Below, piece after piece: positions 10,351 to 21,667 of a stretch of DNA of 64,000 bases; within the stretch, counting starts at the first letter, position 1; each line of letters opens with the position of its first letter. Location of the stretch: contig OY294069.1 of assembly GCA_958510875.1 (NCBI GenBank), forward strand, positions 177,984,868 through 178,048,867. Reading direction: 5' to 3'. The notes below the pieces were generated by a model. It made no database searches, had not been told where the DNA came from, and saw only the letters and a program-made list of their open reading frames with translations. A program made the translations under genes and the position numbers. Source of the stretch: Endomychus coccineus (lineage: Eukaryota > Arthropoda > Insecta > Coleoptera > Endomychidae).

Positions 10351-10800
10351 TGACACCACCATCGCCGTCGCCACCTCCGGAAGGACCAGGGGGACTTCCA
10401 ACGGCACCCCCCCAAGGTCCAGGGGGACCGCCAATGGCACCCCCCGAAGGTCTAGGGGGACCGCCAATGTCACCCCCCCAAGGTCCAGGGGGACCGCCAA
10501 TGGCACCCCCCGAAGGTCCAGGGGGACCGCCAACTCCACCCCCCGAAGGACCAGGGGGGCCTCCAACTCCACCCCCCGAAGGACCTGGGGGGCCTCCAAC
10601 TCCACCCCCAGAAGAACCACCCTCACCGCCCCCATCGCCACCACAAAGTCCGGTGGCTTCTCCTGTACCCCCAAGACGGGGGGACAGGGTGCGGGTACCA
10701 CCGGAACGGTTGGTGGTGGGTGAACCCCAACGGGCACGACGAAGAGCCCCCGTTCGTCGTGTCCCATTGGGGCAACACGATGACGAAATTGAAATAAATG
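10351..10800 (+). CDS. CENP-C-like exon E: proline-glycine repeats and CENP-C-motif-like segment
   Basis: This 450-nt exon lies between TTCCCCGCAG and GTAAGTTT (phase 1-1). The first 80 or so residues are about seven copies of an 11-residue unit (GPGGPPMAPPE variants). A proline/serine stretch follows, then RRGDRVRVPPERLVVGEPQR and an arginine-rich stretch (ARRRAPVRR), ending in acidic DDEIEIN. The 20-residue segment has the spacing of the CENP-C motif: paired Arg, Arg at +4 and +6, Pro at +9, Gly-Glu at +15/+16. The aromatic pair usual before the Gly-Glu (Tyr-Trp) is Leu-Val here. In known CENP-C the arginine contacts the H2A/H2B acidic patch and the aromatic contacts the CENP-A tail. The composition is very GC-rich compared with its surroundings. 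Confidence 0.68.
10375..10620 (+). repeat. 33-bp coding minisatellite in exon E
   Basis: About seven tandem 33-bp units encode the 11-residue GPGGPPxxPPE/Q repeat. The antisense is also open, but only as a shadow of the repeat. Confidence 0.85.
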
Positions 10801-11944
10801 GTAAGTTTGAATTCTATGTTTTATATTTTAGAAGAAAATTTACTAGTCCAATAGTAGGAATGTTTGTGTATTGCATTATTTAATTTTCAAATTTTGTTTA
10901 GTATACACAGCTCTGAATAGTTTAATCGCAAACTTCTATAAAATTTATGAACGAAGAAAACAACTCATGTTGATCAAATACAGAAACTACTGTAAGAATT
11001 TTTGCAATCTGCAACTTTTAATACAAAATTATGAGGTGTAAAGTTTCAGAGTTGAGCTTGTGAATTATGAAAATTTCATTTGATTCAAATATTTTCTACT
11101 GTGATCGACAGGTTTTATCGACCAAGTACTATATATTTGCAAAAGAATTATTTTATGTTTTGTATTTATCAGACAAAAGAGTAATAAAATCGTTGAACAG
11201 CATTTCATGAGACAGATATGAACCAAATCTTGATTTAAATCATTCAATCAGTTAAACAGTTTCCAATTGATATTTTATAAGAATTGGGATGGTGTTAGTT
11301 TAAGGTTTTTTAATTTCTATAAGATCAAAAAAAAAAAAATTATTGATTTAAACTGTGTATTCACCAATATGGATAACACATATAGCTGTAACATGACTTG
11401 CCCAAGTGTTAGCACCACGTAGATGTGAGAAATACATTCGATAAATATATTAATTAAATAGTGAAGAATCCCCGTTATAGGGACATTTGGATAATCTGTG
11501 ATGAAAATATTTAGTTGATTAAATTTGACTTTGATAATCTGAAACAGAAATACTCTACTTACATTAACAAGAAGCTCTGATTTTCTAGAAGTCACTTTTC
11601 AATAGAAAGTCAACGAAAAATAATACAATAAATGATTTAAGCTCTATTTTTCAAAATATTACGAATAATATTGTATATTTGAAATCGCACAAATTCTAGG
11701 CTAGGAAATTAGGTATCATGTACCGAAACATTGTGTATGCTTTGCAAAAGATTGAAACTATTGTCTGTGGATTTCTTACACTTCCTACCGGGGAAAAAAA
11801 CTTTCTTGATGTTATCTGTTTTTGTTTGATTCCCATCAGGGAGAGATTCGTCAGCGATGCGAGATCAGTTGCTTTAATTCTGTGCAACATTACATTTTAA
11901 TTGCACTCTTACATATTTGTTTGCCAAACAAATTTAATGTTCGA
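10801..11944. other. intron sequence, nothing recognised
   Basis: AT-rich. Short frames at 11065-11247 and 11317-11595 show no domain. Confidence 0.5.
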
Positions 11945-12270
11945 CGAAAATCGTGTGAGCTATCGGTGGAATATTGGGAGAGGAGATAGGCATTCGAATT
12001 TTTATTGAACGTTTGGAGGTAATAGGCATAGGGAAAGACCTCACTAGGCAAAGAGTTCAACAACTTCGTAGTTCGATAGAAAAATAAAGTCTGGTAGGAA
12101 TAAGTTCGGCAGGTCTCGAGCTTGACAATGACGGGATGACTAGCTTAATATCATCTAGTCCGCCTACCTGGAATCTCTCGTGGTGGACGAAATTTCAAAG
12201 GAACACCAACCATGGAAATATCTATAGAAAAGGGAGAGATCGCCCACTTTTCTACCGGGATATCAAAAAT
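11945..12270 (-). mobile_element. Jockey/CR1-type LINE 3' end, fragment
   Basis: On the minus strand this is the common 3' block of a family repeated at 13,985, 15,170, 20,560, 26,515, 55,510, 58,010 and (opposite strand) 63,895. Better copies read CRTSSYQTFLIYRTGKLW and LPSEVFPYAYNLQTLK, typical of the C-terminal end of Jockey/CR1-type RT proteins. Here only pieces are readable. Confidence 0.7.
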
Positions 12271-12394
12271 TACCTTGGTCAAGGGTGGTTGTGGAATCTA
12301 AAACGTGTGTCTCTACTTGTGTCAAATTAATTAATTTGAAGTTTCTAAAAGTGCGAAATTTCGCAATTTTATACGAATGTTATAACACTCAGAA

Positions 12395-12620
12395 GTCTCT
12401 AGCGCTTCAGACTCCGGGATTTTCATTTGGCCTATCGAAATTAGAAGGTTCGAATTATCTAAAAACATAATTGCATGAACGCCAGACGTCCTATGTAATT
12501 AGCTATGAACGAAATCATTTTGACATATGCCTCCAGGAGCTCGCTACGCGTCAGTTGAGACCTGAGAGTACCTGCTTCTATTTTAATTAAATTTTCCTAT
12601 TTAATTCTACCATTTGCTTT
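12395..12620 (+). repeat. interspersed repeat shared (inverted) with about 62,060-62,460
   Basis: Stretches such as GGCCTATCGAAATTAGAAGG, TTGCATGAACGCCAGACGTC and TTAATTAAATTTTCCTATTT are found in reverse complement in the right part of the window. Element class not identified. Confidence 0.75.
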
Positions 12621-12645
12621 GACGAGAGTCCAAAACGAACGAAAT

Positions 12646-12730
12646 TGCCGGATAGCCGAGCTGCGGTAGAGTGTGCGTGGTCTAGCGCGGCGACTCTCCC
12701 TTCCACGCGCGCCACACAGCCAAGCGTACG
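12646..12730 (+). other. tRNA-like A-box sequence, possible SINE head
   Basis: GGATAGCCGAGCTGCGGTAG fits an RNA polymerase III A box (TRGC..AG...GG). No B box is seen within the next 80 bases, so it is not a complete tRNA gene. GC-rich against an AT-rich background. Confidence 0.25.
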
Positions 12731-12839
12731 AAATACCATTATTTAAAATAATTGTTTTGGCAACTTTTACGACAGATAAGTAAAGAGGTTGAGCATTAGT
12801 TAAGCTGTTCATTAACTATTGAAGAAGATGATCCCGTAA

Positions 12840-13562
12840 AAAAAATAGCGCTTTACCACACCACAACTTTTTTAGGGCCATTCTACAAAAGTGCTTTTTT
12901 TTGCATGAGTTGCGGTTTGCAAAAAGTATACATACGATCTTGCTGAAATTTTGTGTGGTACTTGGTGACTACAACCTAAGAAAATTTCTCAGCTCTTAAT
13001 CTTCAAAAGAACAAGAGTTATGAATATTTGAAATTTCGAGAAAAATCGATGGTTTTTTGCAATTTGCGGGGCCACCGCTGGTCCAATCGGGTTCATCCGC
13101 AGCTCATTTTTTCCGTCTTTTCACGACGCGAAAAACCGGTTTTGCCATAATTTACCATTTTTTTTTGGACCATTTGCGACGAACAAAAAGTGTTTGATTT
13201 CAGTTCCTTCAATTTGTATCATAATTATCTACTTAAAGTAATTTTTTCCTCCTAACTCAGAACTAACAACTCTGATTCTATCACACTAATAAACGATTGT
13301 TATGTAATTAGTGTTAATTGTTACGTTAATTAGTGTTTCCATGTTATCTAGAAAAGAATAGATAACTTTTATTAATGAAATGCGTCTGCAGCCGACTTGT
13401 GTTTTTGCTGCTATCATAAAGAGACTCTTTTGGGAATGTAACCTTTCCGATTTCCTAGTTTTCTAAAAATGAACAGGAAAATGTGATTTCAATAAAATTG
13501 TTATGTGATCGAGATTCGTCAATTCTTATTTTTATCTCATTTCGTTTTTTTTTTTTTTGCAG
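12840..13562. other. intron sequence with no gene recognised
   Basis: Several homopolymer runs, including a T-rich polypyrimidine tract directly before exon F. The 12,860-13,170 part looks like an interspersed repeat but no family is recognised. Confidence 0.4.
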
Positions 13563-13711
13563 ATCCAATGATATACGAAAAATTTAGGTGGGGGGAGACA
13601 AGGAACCCCCACCTAAAGACAACCAAAATTGTCAACTGTGGCCCGATGGCCATAAGCTATCTAAAACTCTTATCGGGCCACAGGACCGTGGTGGAGATCG
13701 AGCGGGATACG
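13563..13711 (+). CDS. CENP-C-like exon F: start of the cupin-like domain
   Basis: This 149-nt exon lies after a long T tract plus TTTGCAG and before GTAAGTT (phase 1 in, 0 out). It reads D-PMIYEKFRWGETRNPHLK, then TTKIVNCGPMAISYLKLL and SGHRTVVEIERDT. The alternation of hydrophobic residues (IVN-GPMAISYLKLL) fits the first strands of the CENP-C/Mif2 cupin, where a small-residue/Gly turn is followed by a strand leading into the dimer barrel. Translation of this exon is uninterrupted and it is followed, in frame, by two more exons completing a short beta barrel. Confidence 0.68.
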
Positions 13712-13984
13712 GTAAGTTAAAATATTGTGAATTTATTTATACACATGTCTGTATCTATTATAGTATTTATCATGAAACCGTGTACAAAAGAGGTAGTTAG
13801 TTAAATAAATACCCTCAAGCTATCGGTGGTAACTTGTTGGAAATTGTAAGGATGGGTAGGACTTTGAGCTGGGAGGGATTGAAGAAAGATGTCAGCAAAT
13901 GTTTGATTCAATATAGACATAATACAATTCTAAGCATCTTCCTTCTGTATTGAAGATATTAATGACTGATAATTCATGTTTAAC

Positions 13985-14440
13985 TTACTCTGACTACACG
14001 AGAGGAAAACCTTCAATTTTCGAGAAACATCGTGTGAGCCAGTGATGAAATGTTGGGAGAGGAGATAGGCATTCGAATTTTTCTTGAAGGTTAGGAGGTT
14101 ATAGGCATAGGGAAAGACCTCACTAGGCAAAAAGTTCCCCGTTCGATAGATAAGGAAAGTCTGGTAGGACGAGCTTGACAATGAAATGGTGACTAGTTTG
14201 AGCTTCTTCTAGTCCGCCTATATGGAATCTCTCATGGTGGAATAACAGATTAGATTTCTTCTAGATAGAATCCAAGAGCTTCAACATAAGTTTGCGAGTC
14301 AAACTCCAAACATGTGAACATTACTCCAGGACAGGTCGAGTCTGTGCTTTGTAAATTATGAGAAGCTGCTGAGATCTAAGCTAGCTCTTGGAATGGAATA
14401 GAAAACCAAGTTTTTCTGAAGAGGTTTCCGCAATGAACCT
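13985..14440 (-). pseudogene. Jockey/CR1-type LINE RT C-terminal fragment
   Basis: The minus strand reads SSSYQTFLIYRTGNFLPSEV and FPYAYNLLTFKKNSNAYL (from about 14,180 down). Upstream of that it matches the thumb region seen in the longer copy at 58.0-59.1 kb (for example the complement of CTAGATAGAATCCAAGAGCT). Broken by stops and a deletion. Intronic. Confidence 0.75.
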
Positions 14441-14775
14441 CACATGATTATCCATGCTCAAGGATCGTGAAGTCATTGGAACAAACATTCATGGAGAGAA
14501 GGGATTTCGAGTTTGGGAGAATTCCTCAATGAGGAACGTGGTGGTCGATGAGATTCAAATCTTTGAATCCAGGGGTCCTAGAGAACCCCCTTTGGACAAT
14601 TTATCGTTCGCTTCATTTCCTTTCACGCCGGAGTCGTCGGGTACCCATACTAGGTGATGTTTATTCCCTCCGGCAAATTCAGCCAGGACGTAGAAGTCGT
14701 CCTATGGGTGCGAAGCACGGCCAGAATCGCTCGGCTGTCGGTGCAGATATAAATCCAGGCTACTTCGGTAGTTTA
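14441..14775 (-). pseudogene. RNase H domain fragment of a LINE
   Basis: The minus strand corresponds to the RNase H region seen better at 25.6-26.2 kb: a CTD-QAAL-like segment, then a WVPxHSGVxGNE-like segment, here read from the GGGTACCCATACTAGGTGAT and TCCTTTCACGCCGGAGTCGT areas. Truncated and frameshifted. This domain is known in I-, LOA- and Outcast-related LINEs. Confidence 0.6.
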
Positions 14776-15164
14776 GTCTTAGTAGGTTGTCACCATATTA
14801 TCTGAAGCTACTGAATGAATTAACAATAATGAATTGTGAGTTTATACTACTTCCCCAACTAGCTCAAATTCGGTGTTCGGCCTGATGCCTCCTGATAGTG
14901 TAAAGTTCTTGTATCACCTAATTATTTATGCTTACTGCCTGTCCAATTCGGATTATATTATTAAATGTTTATACCGCTAAATGAGAAGATCAATACAATT
15001 GTCCGAATTCAGTATGCATTATAAGATGATATAAGAACAATAATCTAGATATAATGAGGAATCGGGTGGATTGAGTGAGATTCAAATAACTCTCTAACTG
15101 GATTACAATGCGGTTCAAAACCTTCGACTTGAATAGAGATTTTTTATACTTGGATAACACGGAG

Positions 15165-15425
15165 GGTAACTATAACGTTAGAAGAACCTCGTGTGAGCCA
15201 GCCAATGGGATGTTGGGGAAGAAGGTAGGCATTCAAATTTTGCTTTAAAGTTTGGAGGTTATAAGCATAGGGAAATACCTCACTAGGCAAAAATTTCCAC
15301 AACTTCCCCGTTCGATAGATAAGGAAAGTCTGGTAGGACGAAGTTCGGCAGGTCTCGAGCTTGACAATGAAGGGGTGACTAGTTAGAGCTTCTTCTAGTC
15401 CGCTTATCTGGAGTTCCACAGCTTT
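15165..15425 (-). pseudogene. Jockey/CR1-type LINE 3' end, fragment
   Basis: The minus-strand open frame reads HPFIVKLETCRTSSYQTFLI, GKLWKFLPSEVFPYAYNLQT, ending LTRGSS. It is the most readable copy of this C-terminal block in the host-gene introns. A partial second copy of the block's 5' portion lies at 15,455-15,545. Confidence 0.78.
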
Positions 15426-15454
15426 GCTATTCGTTATAAAAATGAAGGGTTGTA

Positions 15455-16080
15455 GGAAGTAGTTTGTTAGGTCTCGAGCTTGACAATGAAGGGCTGATTA
15501 GCTTGCGCTCGACTAGCCCGTCTTCCTGTAATATCTCACGGTGGAGCAACAGACGACAATTTTGATAAATTCCGACCATGAAAATATCTTTCTACGATAT
15601 TCTAGAGAGATCAATGAATTCACCAGCTACCTTATTTCAACAGACAACACATGAGAGATCCAGATTGACTCTGCAATTGATTAGATGAATTCTCCCTTCA
15701 GCAGCTTCCAGCAGACCAGTGAAGTATGAGGAATTGTAGAAAAACAGGAGTCACCAGAACCACCCCTAGTGGTGGTGGTTCTCATAGCACTGTTATCCAA
15801 GTCACTAAGCCTTGTCTAGCGTCAGACAAGACTTGATACAACGGCTTCTTGTATGCCTAAAAGAATGCAACAGTTTTATTCACCCAGGTTCCCAGGTGCA
15901 TTTTACTGTTCATTTTAGCATCGATGATTCCAAGGTACTTCACTGATCCATTAGGATACAAGTTCTTGAGCAAAAAACCCAGCTGCATTCAACTCGATTA
16001 TTAGACTGTCTATCACCAGACACCAAGTTGGCGGAGAATGTATAATCTTTGGAACACAACTGATTATTGTCGGTGGTTCA
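15455..16080 (-). pseudogene. LINE fragments, degenerate
   Basis: 15,455-15,545 repeats the TCTCGAGCTTGACAATGAAG block of the Jockey/CR1-type family. Around 15,970-15,880 the minus strand reads LYPNGSVKYLGIIDAKMNSK, an RT thumb motif (KYLG), followed by AYKKPLYQVLSDARQGL. No intact frame. Confidence 0.5.
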
Positions 16081-17178
16081 TGACAATAAGCCAAAAGAAA
16101 TTATGTTATTTGACAAACATTCGAATTTTGGTAAAATCTTAATAATTGTTAAATTTGACCTGTTGGATGATTCACAATATTTTTGTATGGAAAATTGAGA
16201 ATAAAACAGCAGAAAAGTTGATGAAGGAAGATGATTAGATCATCATAATACAGTAAACATAGAAAGAGGTTCTACTATTTCAAATTTTTGTTATTACACA
16301 AATTTTACGAAAATTTGCATATTATCTTTGATTAGAATGTGGTGAAGATATAAACTGTCCACAGTTTGACATGATGATTGGAAATAATTTGATCAAGTTT
16401 GAAAATTTCACTGTGAATAGTGCATTGGATTTTGTTCCAAGGAACCTTCAAATAATACCGTTCAATTATTTATCCATAATAAAGTATCAAATAAAGTTAG
16501 TTGCTGGAGACAGAATAGAGTAATAGACCCTTTGTTGTATTGAAGGATCCATCAAGCTGCTGAAATGGATATTCAGATAACGAGCTATCATCGATTTGGT
16601 ATTTGGATACATTTAATTGATAGTTTTTTTCTGGTCACAGTATCCATAACTATACTCAGTGATGAACAATTATTAACCAATCCATTGATTCTTTACAATA
16701 TCAATACATCCAACCACAGTCACGTCACGGCACGATAACATATAGCCACGATTCGAATAAACATATTCACGACGTAGAACATGTACGCGACCTGAAGTAC
16801 CTGGTGCTCAAAGTTATTCGTACCTTTATATCTACAAATCTGAGGCGAATCGAGACCAATCCAGGACGTATGTGTTGAGCTAAAGGTAGAATAATGTAAT
16901 ATTGACAAGATTAACCGACGAGTGCCTCGGACTGTGTACAAGCCACTACTGTCAACGTCCTAAAGCAATAAAACGAAACGATGAAACCCCTTCTGTTGTC
17001 ATACTTCCATTTCGATTTTGTCAGTTTTTACTTTGGAATAACCCTTGTATATGTGTTCAATGATTTGGTTTTATAAACTGATTGAAAAAAATTAACGTAC
17101 GTCAAAATATTTGGCATGTGCAACTCTGTGTACACACACCAATCGTCTTTTATTTACCTGTTTATGTTTGACTTTCAG
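16081..17178. other. intron sequence, nothing recognised
   Basis: AT-rich with no supported gene or clear repeat. Confidence 0.5.
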
Positions 17179-17272
17179 GTACTCACAGTCATTCGGGGAC
17201 GAGGTGAAGTCCAGAAGGCGGATGGAACGGTAGTTCCATTCGCCGAACACAATATAATTCACCTCAACGAGG
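17179..17272 (+). CDS. CENP-C-like exon G: core of the cupin-like domain
   Basis: This 94-nt exon lies after TGACTTTCAG and before GTAAGTAG (phase 0 in, 1 out). It reads VLTVIRGRGEVQKADGTVVP and FAEHNIIHLNE, then G. The VLTVIRGRGEV strand-turn-strand followed by a short hairpin (KADGTVV) and HNIIHLN is the classical cupin pattern, in which a glycine in the first hairpin and a later small turn are conserved. Metal-binding histidines of enzymatic cupins are not present in the expected arrangement, as is usual for CENP-C/Mif2 cupins. Confidence 0.7.
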
Positions 17273-18119
17273 GTAAGTAGAATCATAGTTTTCTTATTTT
17301 CGCATCTTATATAGGGTATACATTTCAATCTATTCATACGATGAATATTTGAATTTTCGATAGAATTGATATTCCTCAAAAATATTCTCAAATTTGGCAG
17401 ATTGGAATAAGCGAACTCGTAGATTGCCTTAAAAATCTATATTATTGATAATACGTTTAAAAAGGTTTTCATCTTATTATCAAGTAAATACACAACGAAA
17501 CTAATATACACCTATTCATACTAAACATGACTTTATGCCCAAATGGAATTCAGACTTTTCAATAAAAAAATCATAACGGTAATGTGTCTGGTGTCTGGAA
17601 AAAGTAACTGAAAGTATTTTTTTTTTCAAAGAGGAGATGAAATACAATCATGAAAATGATAGTTTAATTAGATCAACATAACAACATAGATTGTTGTAGA
17701 ACAATTTTGAAAGTTTTTGCTAATAAAAAATGTCATACCAGGTGAATCTGTTTCAATAGAACTTCCGAAATCCTCGAATAATTGAACCACCTCACTAGAT
17801 CGGAATAAACAGATGGAAACTACTAGAAACATTTCCTTTCGAATACGGGTCGGCAGAATAATTTCTGATTTCTCGTTTCGTTTCCATTTTTAGGCAAAAT
17901 TTCTTATTTTAATCCAGATATTGGTGGATCTTTTTGGAAACACAGACATTTAGGAAAGTTTTGATAAACTTCAGCAAATAGCGTTGGACAGTGTTTACGA
18001 CAAATCGTTTCATCAATAATTTAATATCTAAACAAAAAAGGAAATTGGAACGCAACAAACTAACCAAACTGGAGCCATTACCATAAAATAGTTCAATAAA
18101 ATTCAAATGTTTCACTTAT
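17273..18119. other. intron sequence, nothing recognised
   Basis: AT-rich with no supported gene. Confidence 0.5.
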
Positions 18120-18600
18120 CATCTTTCAGGGATTAATAAGCTCCATGATTTGTTTTCAAAATTTGCAATATAACCAGTTTATAGATGTAGGAATAAGCTG
18201 AAAAATCATTCAGACAACATGTTTGATAGAGTTCCCCACTTCGAAAAATCCGACAAAATCGATTCTGAGGCGTGTTCAAAATGGTATGTTGGTCAAACTA
18301 GAAGGAATATTTTAACTCGGAATAGAGGACATTTTGCACATACAATTCTTTGTAAGTTTGTATTTTTCTGATTAATGTCGAAAAATCAGCGTTGGCCGAA
18401 TATATTTGAAATAGAGGTTACACCATTTCTCAAAAAAGTTTATCACTTTTAAAGCACAGTCCAGACAAATATCCAGATAATTTAGGAGCAATGGAAATTA
18501 TCTCCAGCTAAGTCCTTGTTTGCATTGTTATCCTCAAATAGTCTCCGAAGAGGCACATTTTGATTTCTACTTTACTTTACTCTTATAAACTGTAAAAGAT
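18120..18600 (+). pseudogene. PLE fragment with GIY-YIG endonuclease remnant
   Basis: The + strand reads INKLHDLFSKFAI-PVYRCRNKLKNH (RT-to-endonuclease linker), then a segment ending ACSKWYVGQTRRNILTR, the YIG-side of the GIY-YIG domain with its conserved Arg, then EIEVTPFLKK. Stops and small indels break it. The same linker (FHSLFSKFVIQPVYRCKNKL) occurs in the PLE at 44.2-45.2 kb, so the two belong to one family. This copy keeps the endonuclease that the other has lost. The 3' end carries AGGCACATTTTGATTT, also found at 48.75 kb. Confidence 0.7.
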
Positions 18601-20330
18601 TTCACACTGTGGATATACTATGAAGTCGTAAACGGGCTACTGGGAAGCCTCCAAGACGAGAGATATAGGACCCTTGGATATGATGACGACACAGTTGCCA
18701 TGGTACAAGGAAAATACAACTCCGCGGTGAGAGTTCAACTGCAGGAGACTCTGAACCTGGTAATAACATGAACGGATTCAGAGGGACTGAATAACAGTCC
18801 CCACAAAGCCACCATAGCAACATTCACTCGAAAACTCAAATTAGAGGGCTTGGGGACCTCTGAAGATTCGAGGAGGAGCTGTACATATGAAAGGGGAAGT
18901 CAAATATCTCGGGGTGACACTAGACTCGGAACCGACTTGTAACCAACATCTGGGAATAGTAATTAAGAAAGCGGAGACCTCATTATTTGTGGTCAGTCGC
19001 TTCTTGTAGAAAAAATGGAACTACCACCGAAAATGCTCTACTGGTTGTACAACATAGTGGTTAAGCCCACAATAACATACGCCTCTTTGATATGGTGGCC
19101 TGAGATACAACAAAGAGGGACAAGACTAATCAAGGTCCAGGAACTTGCATGTCTTGGGATCACAGGGCCATGAAATAATCGCCCACTACAGCAATGTAAA
19201 CACTACTGAGATCACCTCCCCTCCAATTGGTAATCCAATGAGAGACAAGGCTTGGCGCCTTCAGAATACAAAATACAGTGGAGAATGTTCACATTGGGCC
19301 AGGACACATGAACATCGTAAAAATCGTAACCAGGGACGTGTTGGGCATGAGAACAGATCACATTCCAAAGCGATACCCTTTTAAAAACAAATTCAGGGTA
19401 TCAATACCATAAAGGACTGAATGGGAACATACAAACCTGGGCGATATTCTACAAGGAAAGATCTGGTATACAGACGAGTCTAAGACTGGAAAAGATGCAG
19501 ATGCGGGAGTATACTCAAGAAACTCAAAGATTGGCTTCAGTTATTCATTGGATAAACACACTCTGTGTTCCAAGCAGAGGTATATGCAATCCTACAATGC
19601 GTGGATGAAAATAATCGGACAGCCATCGAAGATGAGCAGATCCACACATTGACAGACAGTCAGGCTGCACTTGAGGCAATGAGAAGGAAGTCAGTAAGTG
19701 ACATCTCATCTGATATGGAAAGAAGGATTTGAAATACTGGCAGACCGAAGCCGCGTTAAGCTGACTTGGGGCCGGTACGTCAGGGAACGACAGGCAATGA
19801 AAAATCCGACGAAATTGCAAGAAGAGGGTCGTAGAACGCTCCAGATCCAGAACTGGCCAAGGGGTACCAAAACATACAGCGCGAAGGTCTGTAAAAGACT
19901 GGATCATGAAAAACCACAAATAATACTGGGAAAAAATCCCACAAAACGGAGATGGGAAGAAATACATCAAAGCCCCGTTTAACAGAAGAACAACGGACCT
20001 ATTAGCACTAAATAGGAAAAAAATACAAGTTTTAACATGACTGGCCACGCGCCAGTAAAAGGGCACCTATAAATAAATTGGGACTGTACACTGACGACCT
20101 CACATGCAGACTTTGCTGCAAGGATACAGAAACAGTGACCTACATACTGTGTAAATTCGAGGCACTAGACCACAAAAGACAGTCAATTTTTGGACAGTCA
20201 GTAAAGGATTTGTACAAACATGTACAAGGTACAACAATACCCGAGTGGATACCGTAAAGAAACAAAACAAAGGCGAGATACCAAGGGTTTTCTTCACCTT
20301 CACACTATAAATAAGAAATAATCATCCTTA
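18601..20330 (+). pseudogene. LINE with RT thumb, RNase H and zinc knuckle, degenerate
   Basis: From about 18,890 the + strand reads VKYLGVTLDSEPTCNQHLGI (RT thumb), then KPTITYASLIWWP-like and VQELACLGITG-like sequence. Near 19,450-19,640 there is WYTDESKTGKDADAGVYSRN and LTDSQAALEAM, with the first Asp, Glu and second Asp of RNase H visible. From 20,045 comes the tail LTGHAPVKGHL and LGLYTDDLTCRLCCKDTETV, a cysteine-bearing knuckle. Many frameshifts and stops. It lies in the last intron of the CENP-C-like gene. Clade uncertain (I/LOA-like by domain content). Confidence 0.72.
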
Positions 20331-20480
20331 TTGACTGAAAATACTCTTAAGTGCTGAAGAACTTTCGGGTACCAAGTAGCCATTATCAGAGATTACTCGG
20401 ATAATGGCTACTTGGTAGCCGGAAGTATTGTATAAGAATGATTATTTCTTACTTATAGTGGTATAGTGCATTCACAGTGT
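20325..20480. mobile_element. paired inverted PLE termini with hammerhead-like cores
   Basis: The minus strand (20,400 down to 20,330) reads CTGATAATGGCTACTTGGTA with CCGAAAG. The + strand from 20,400 reads GGATAATGGCTACTTGGTAG with CCGGAAG. The two lie tail to tail, each followed by the GATTATTTCTTA terminus. Both cores differ from CTGATGA. Confidence 0.65.
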
Positions 20481-20559
20481 GAACTCTTTTACAGTTTATT
20501 AGATTTTTGGATATCACTTATTTCGCCGATATGTTTAATTTCCCTAAATAATTTAAGTG

Positions 20560-20745
20560 GTTAAGTAACATCACTGCCAAAAATTATATGATACGATAAT
20601 CATTGGAATTCTTCTTGATTGTTTGTAGGTAATAGCTATCAGGAAAAACCTCACTAGGCGAAGGGTTCTACATTTTCGCTTTTTTATAGAAAAATGCAGT
20701 CGATTTCTTCTAAGTTTGACAGATCTCGAGCTTGACCAGCCTGAG
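20560..20745 (-). mobile_element. Jockey/CR1-type LINE 3' end, short fragment
   Basis: CCTCACTAGGCGAAGGGTTC and the GATCTCGAGCTTGACCAG block match the family copies at 12.0, 14.1 and 15.3 kb. Confidence 0.55.
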
Positions 20746-21667
20746 TTGAAATCAAATCATTATGCACACTTTTCAGAAAAATGTTACCAGAAAGCTGTAC
20801 ATTCGTACAATTCATTTTCTGAATAAGATGCTGAGTGTAGTTTTGATTTATTGATGAATTATATTGTACAATGAAGTATACGAGATGGTTCAGATTATGT
20901 ACAAATTAGTTATGGGTATAATCTAGATATGTCGGTATAGTTGATTATTGAAATCTGTTCGAAAATTAGTAGTACTAAACAGTAGTTTTCGTTACATGCT
21001 TGCGATAATCCAGTCGAGATCGAGATGAATAGGACTACTGAAACTGGTCTTTTACAACATTGGATATATTATTTTATGGTTCCAATTTACAATGTAAAGC
21101 AGATGCACAAATAGAACTTTAACCAGATCGAATAACATTGCTATGAATCTTGTGGAATGTCTTTGGCGTCATTTTTCTAATTCCCTCTTTATCCACTTTG
21201 GTCTCATATAGTACCTTATATTTTTATTGATGAGAATCAAACGAATAATGAAAAATATGATGTGCTATTTAAAAAAATTAAGTTATTGAGATTTTAAATT
21301 TGTCACATTCATGACATGATTAACCAAATTTTTTTCTCACTTATTTCAAAATTTTCTTTTGTAGTGTCATAACCTATTGAAATATTAGTAAGTTAGTTTT
21401 CCAAATTAGTTTTGATGATAATTGCAATAACGCAAAAGGAAACATGGGGAAAAGTTTGGGGTGTTCCATTTAAAATAAGTTTATATAAATTGAATATTTT
21501 GGAAATGTATATTCTTTTCGAAAAATCATTCTATCATTGGAAGCGGAGGTCATGTATATAATGCATGGAAAGTTATCTTCAGCATTTCTACTAACTCACT
21601 CACTCAGCAACCAATTGATCCATAAGTCCATCATCGATAACTAATAATATTGTTCTATTTATTTCAG
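20746..21667. other. intron sequence, nothing recognised
   Basis: AT-rich. Ends in the TATTTCAG acceptor of exon H. Confidence 0.5.

Noticed and set aside
10330..10767. Minus-strand 145-codon frame opposite exon E
   Set aside because: A GC-rich 33-bp repeat is open on both strands. The + strand has splice sites and phase continuity; the minus strand has none.
12646..12730. Possible tRNA gene
   Set aside because: Only an A-box-like segment; no cloverleaf, anticodon arm or B box.
10351..13711. Identifying the host gene as a cohesin RAD21/REC8-type or an enzymatic cupin
   Set aside because: The C-terminal segment reads as a small beta barrel rather than a winged helix, and metal-binding cupin histidines are not in place. 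CENP-C/Mif2 fits both the arginine motif and the domain order better.
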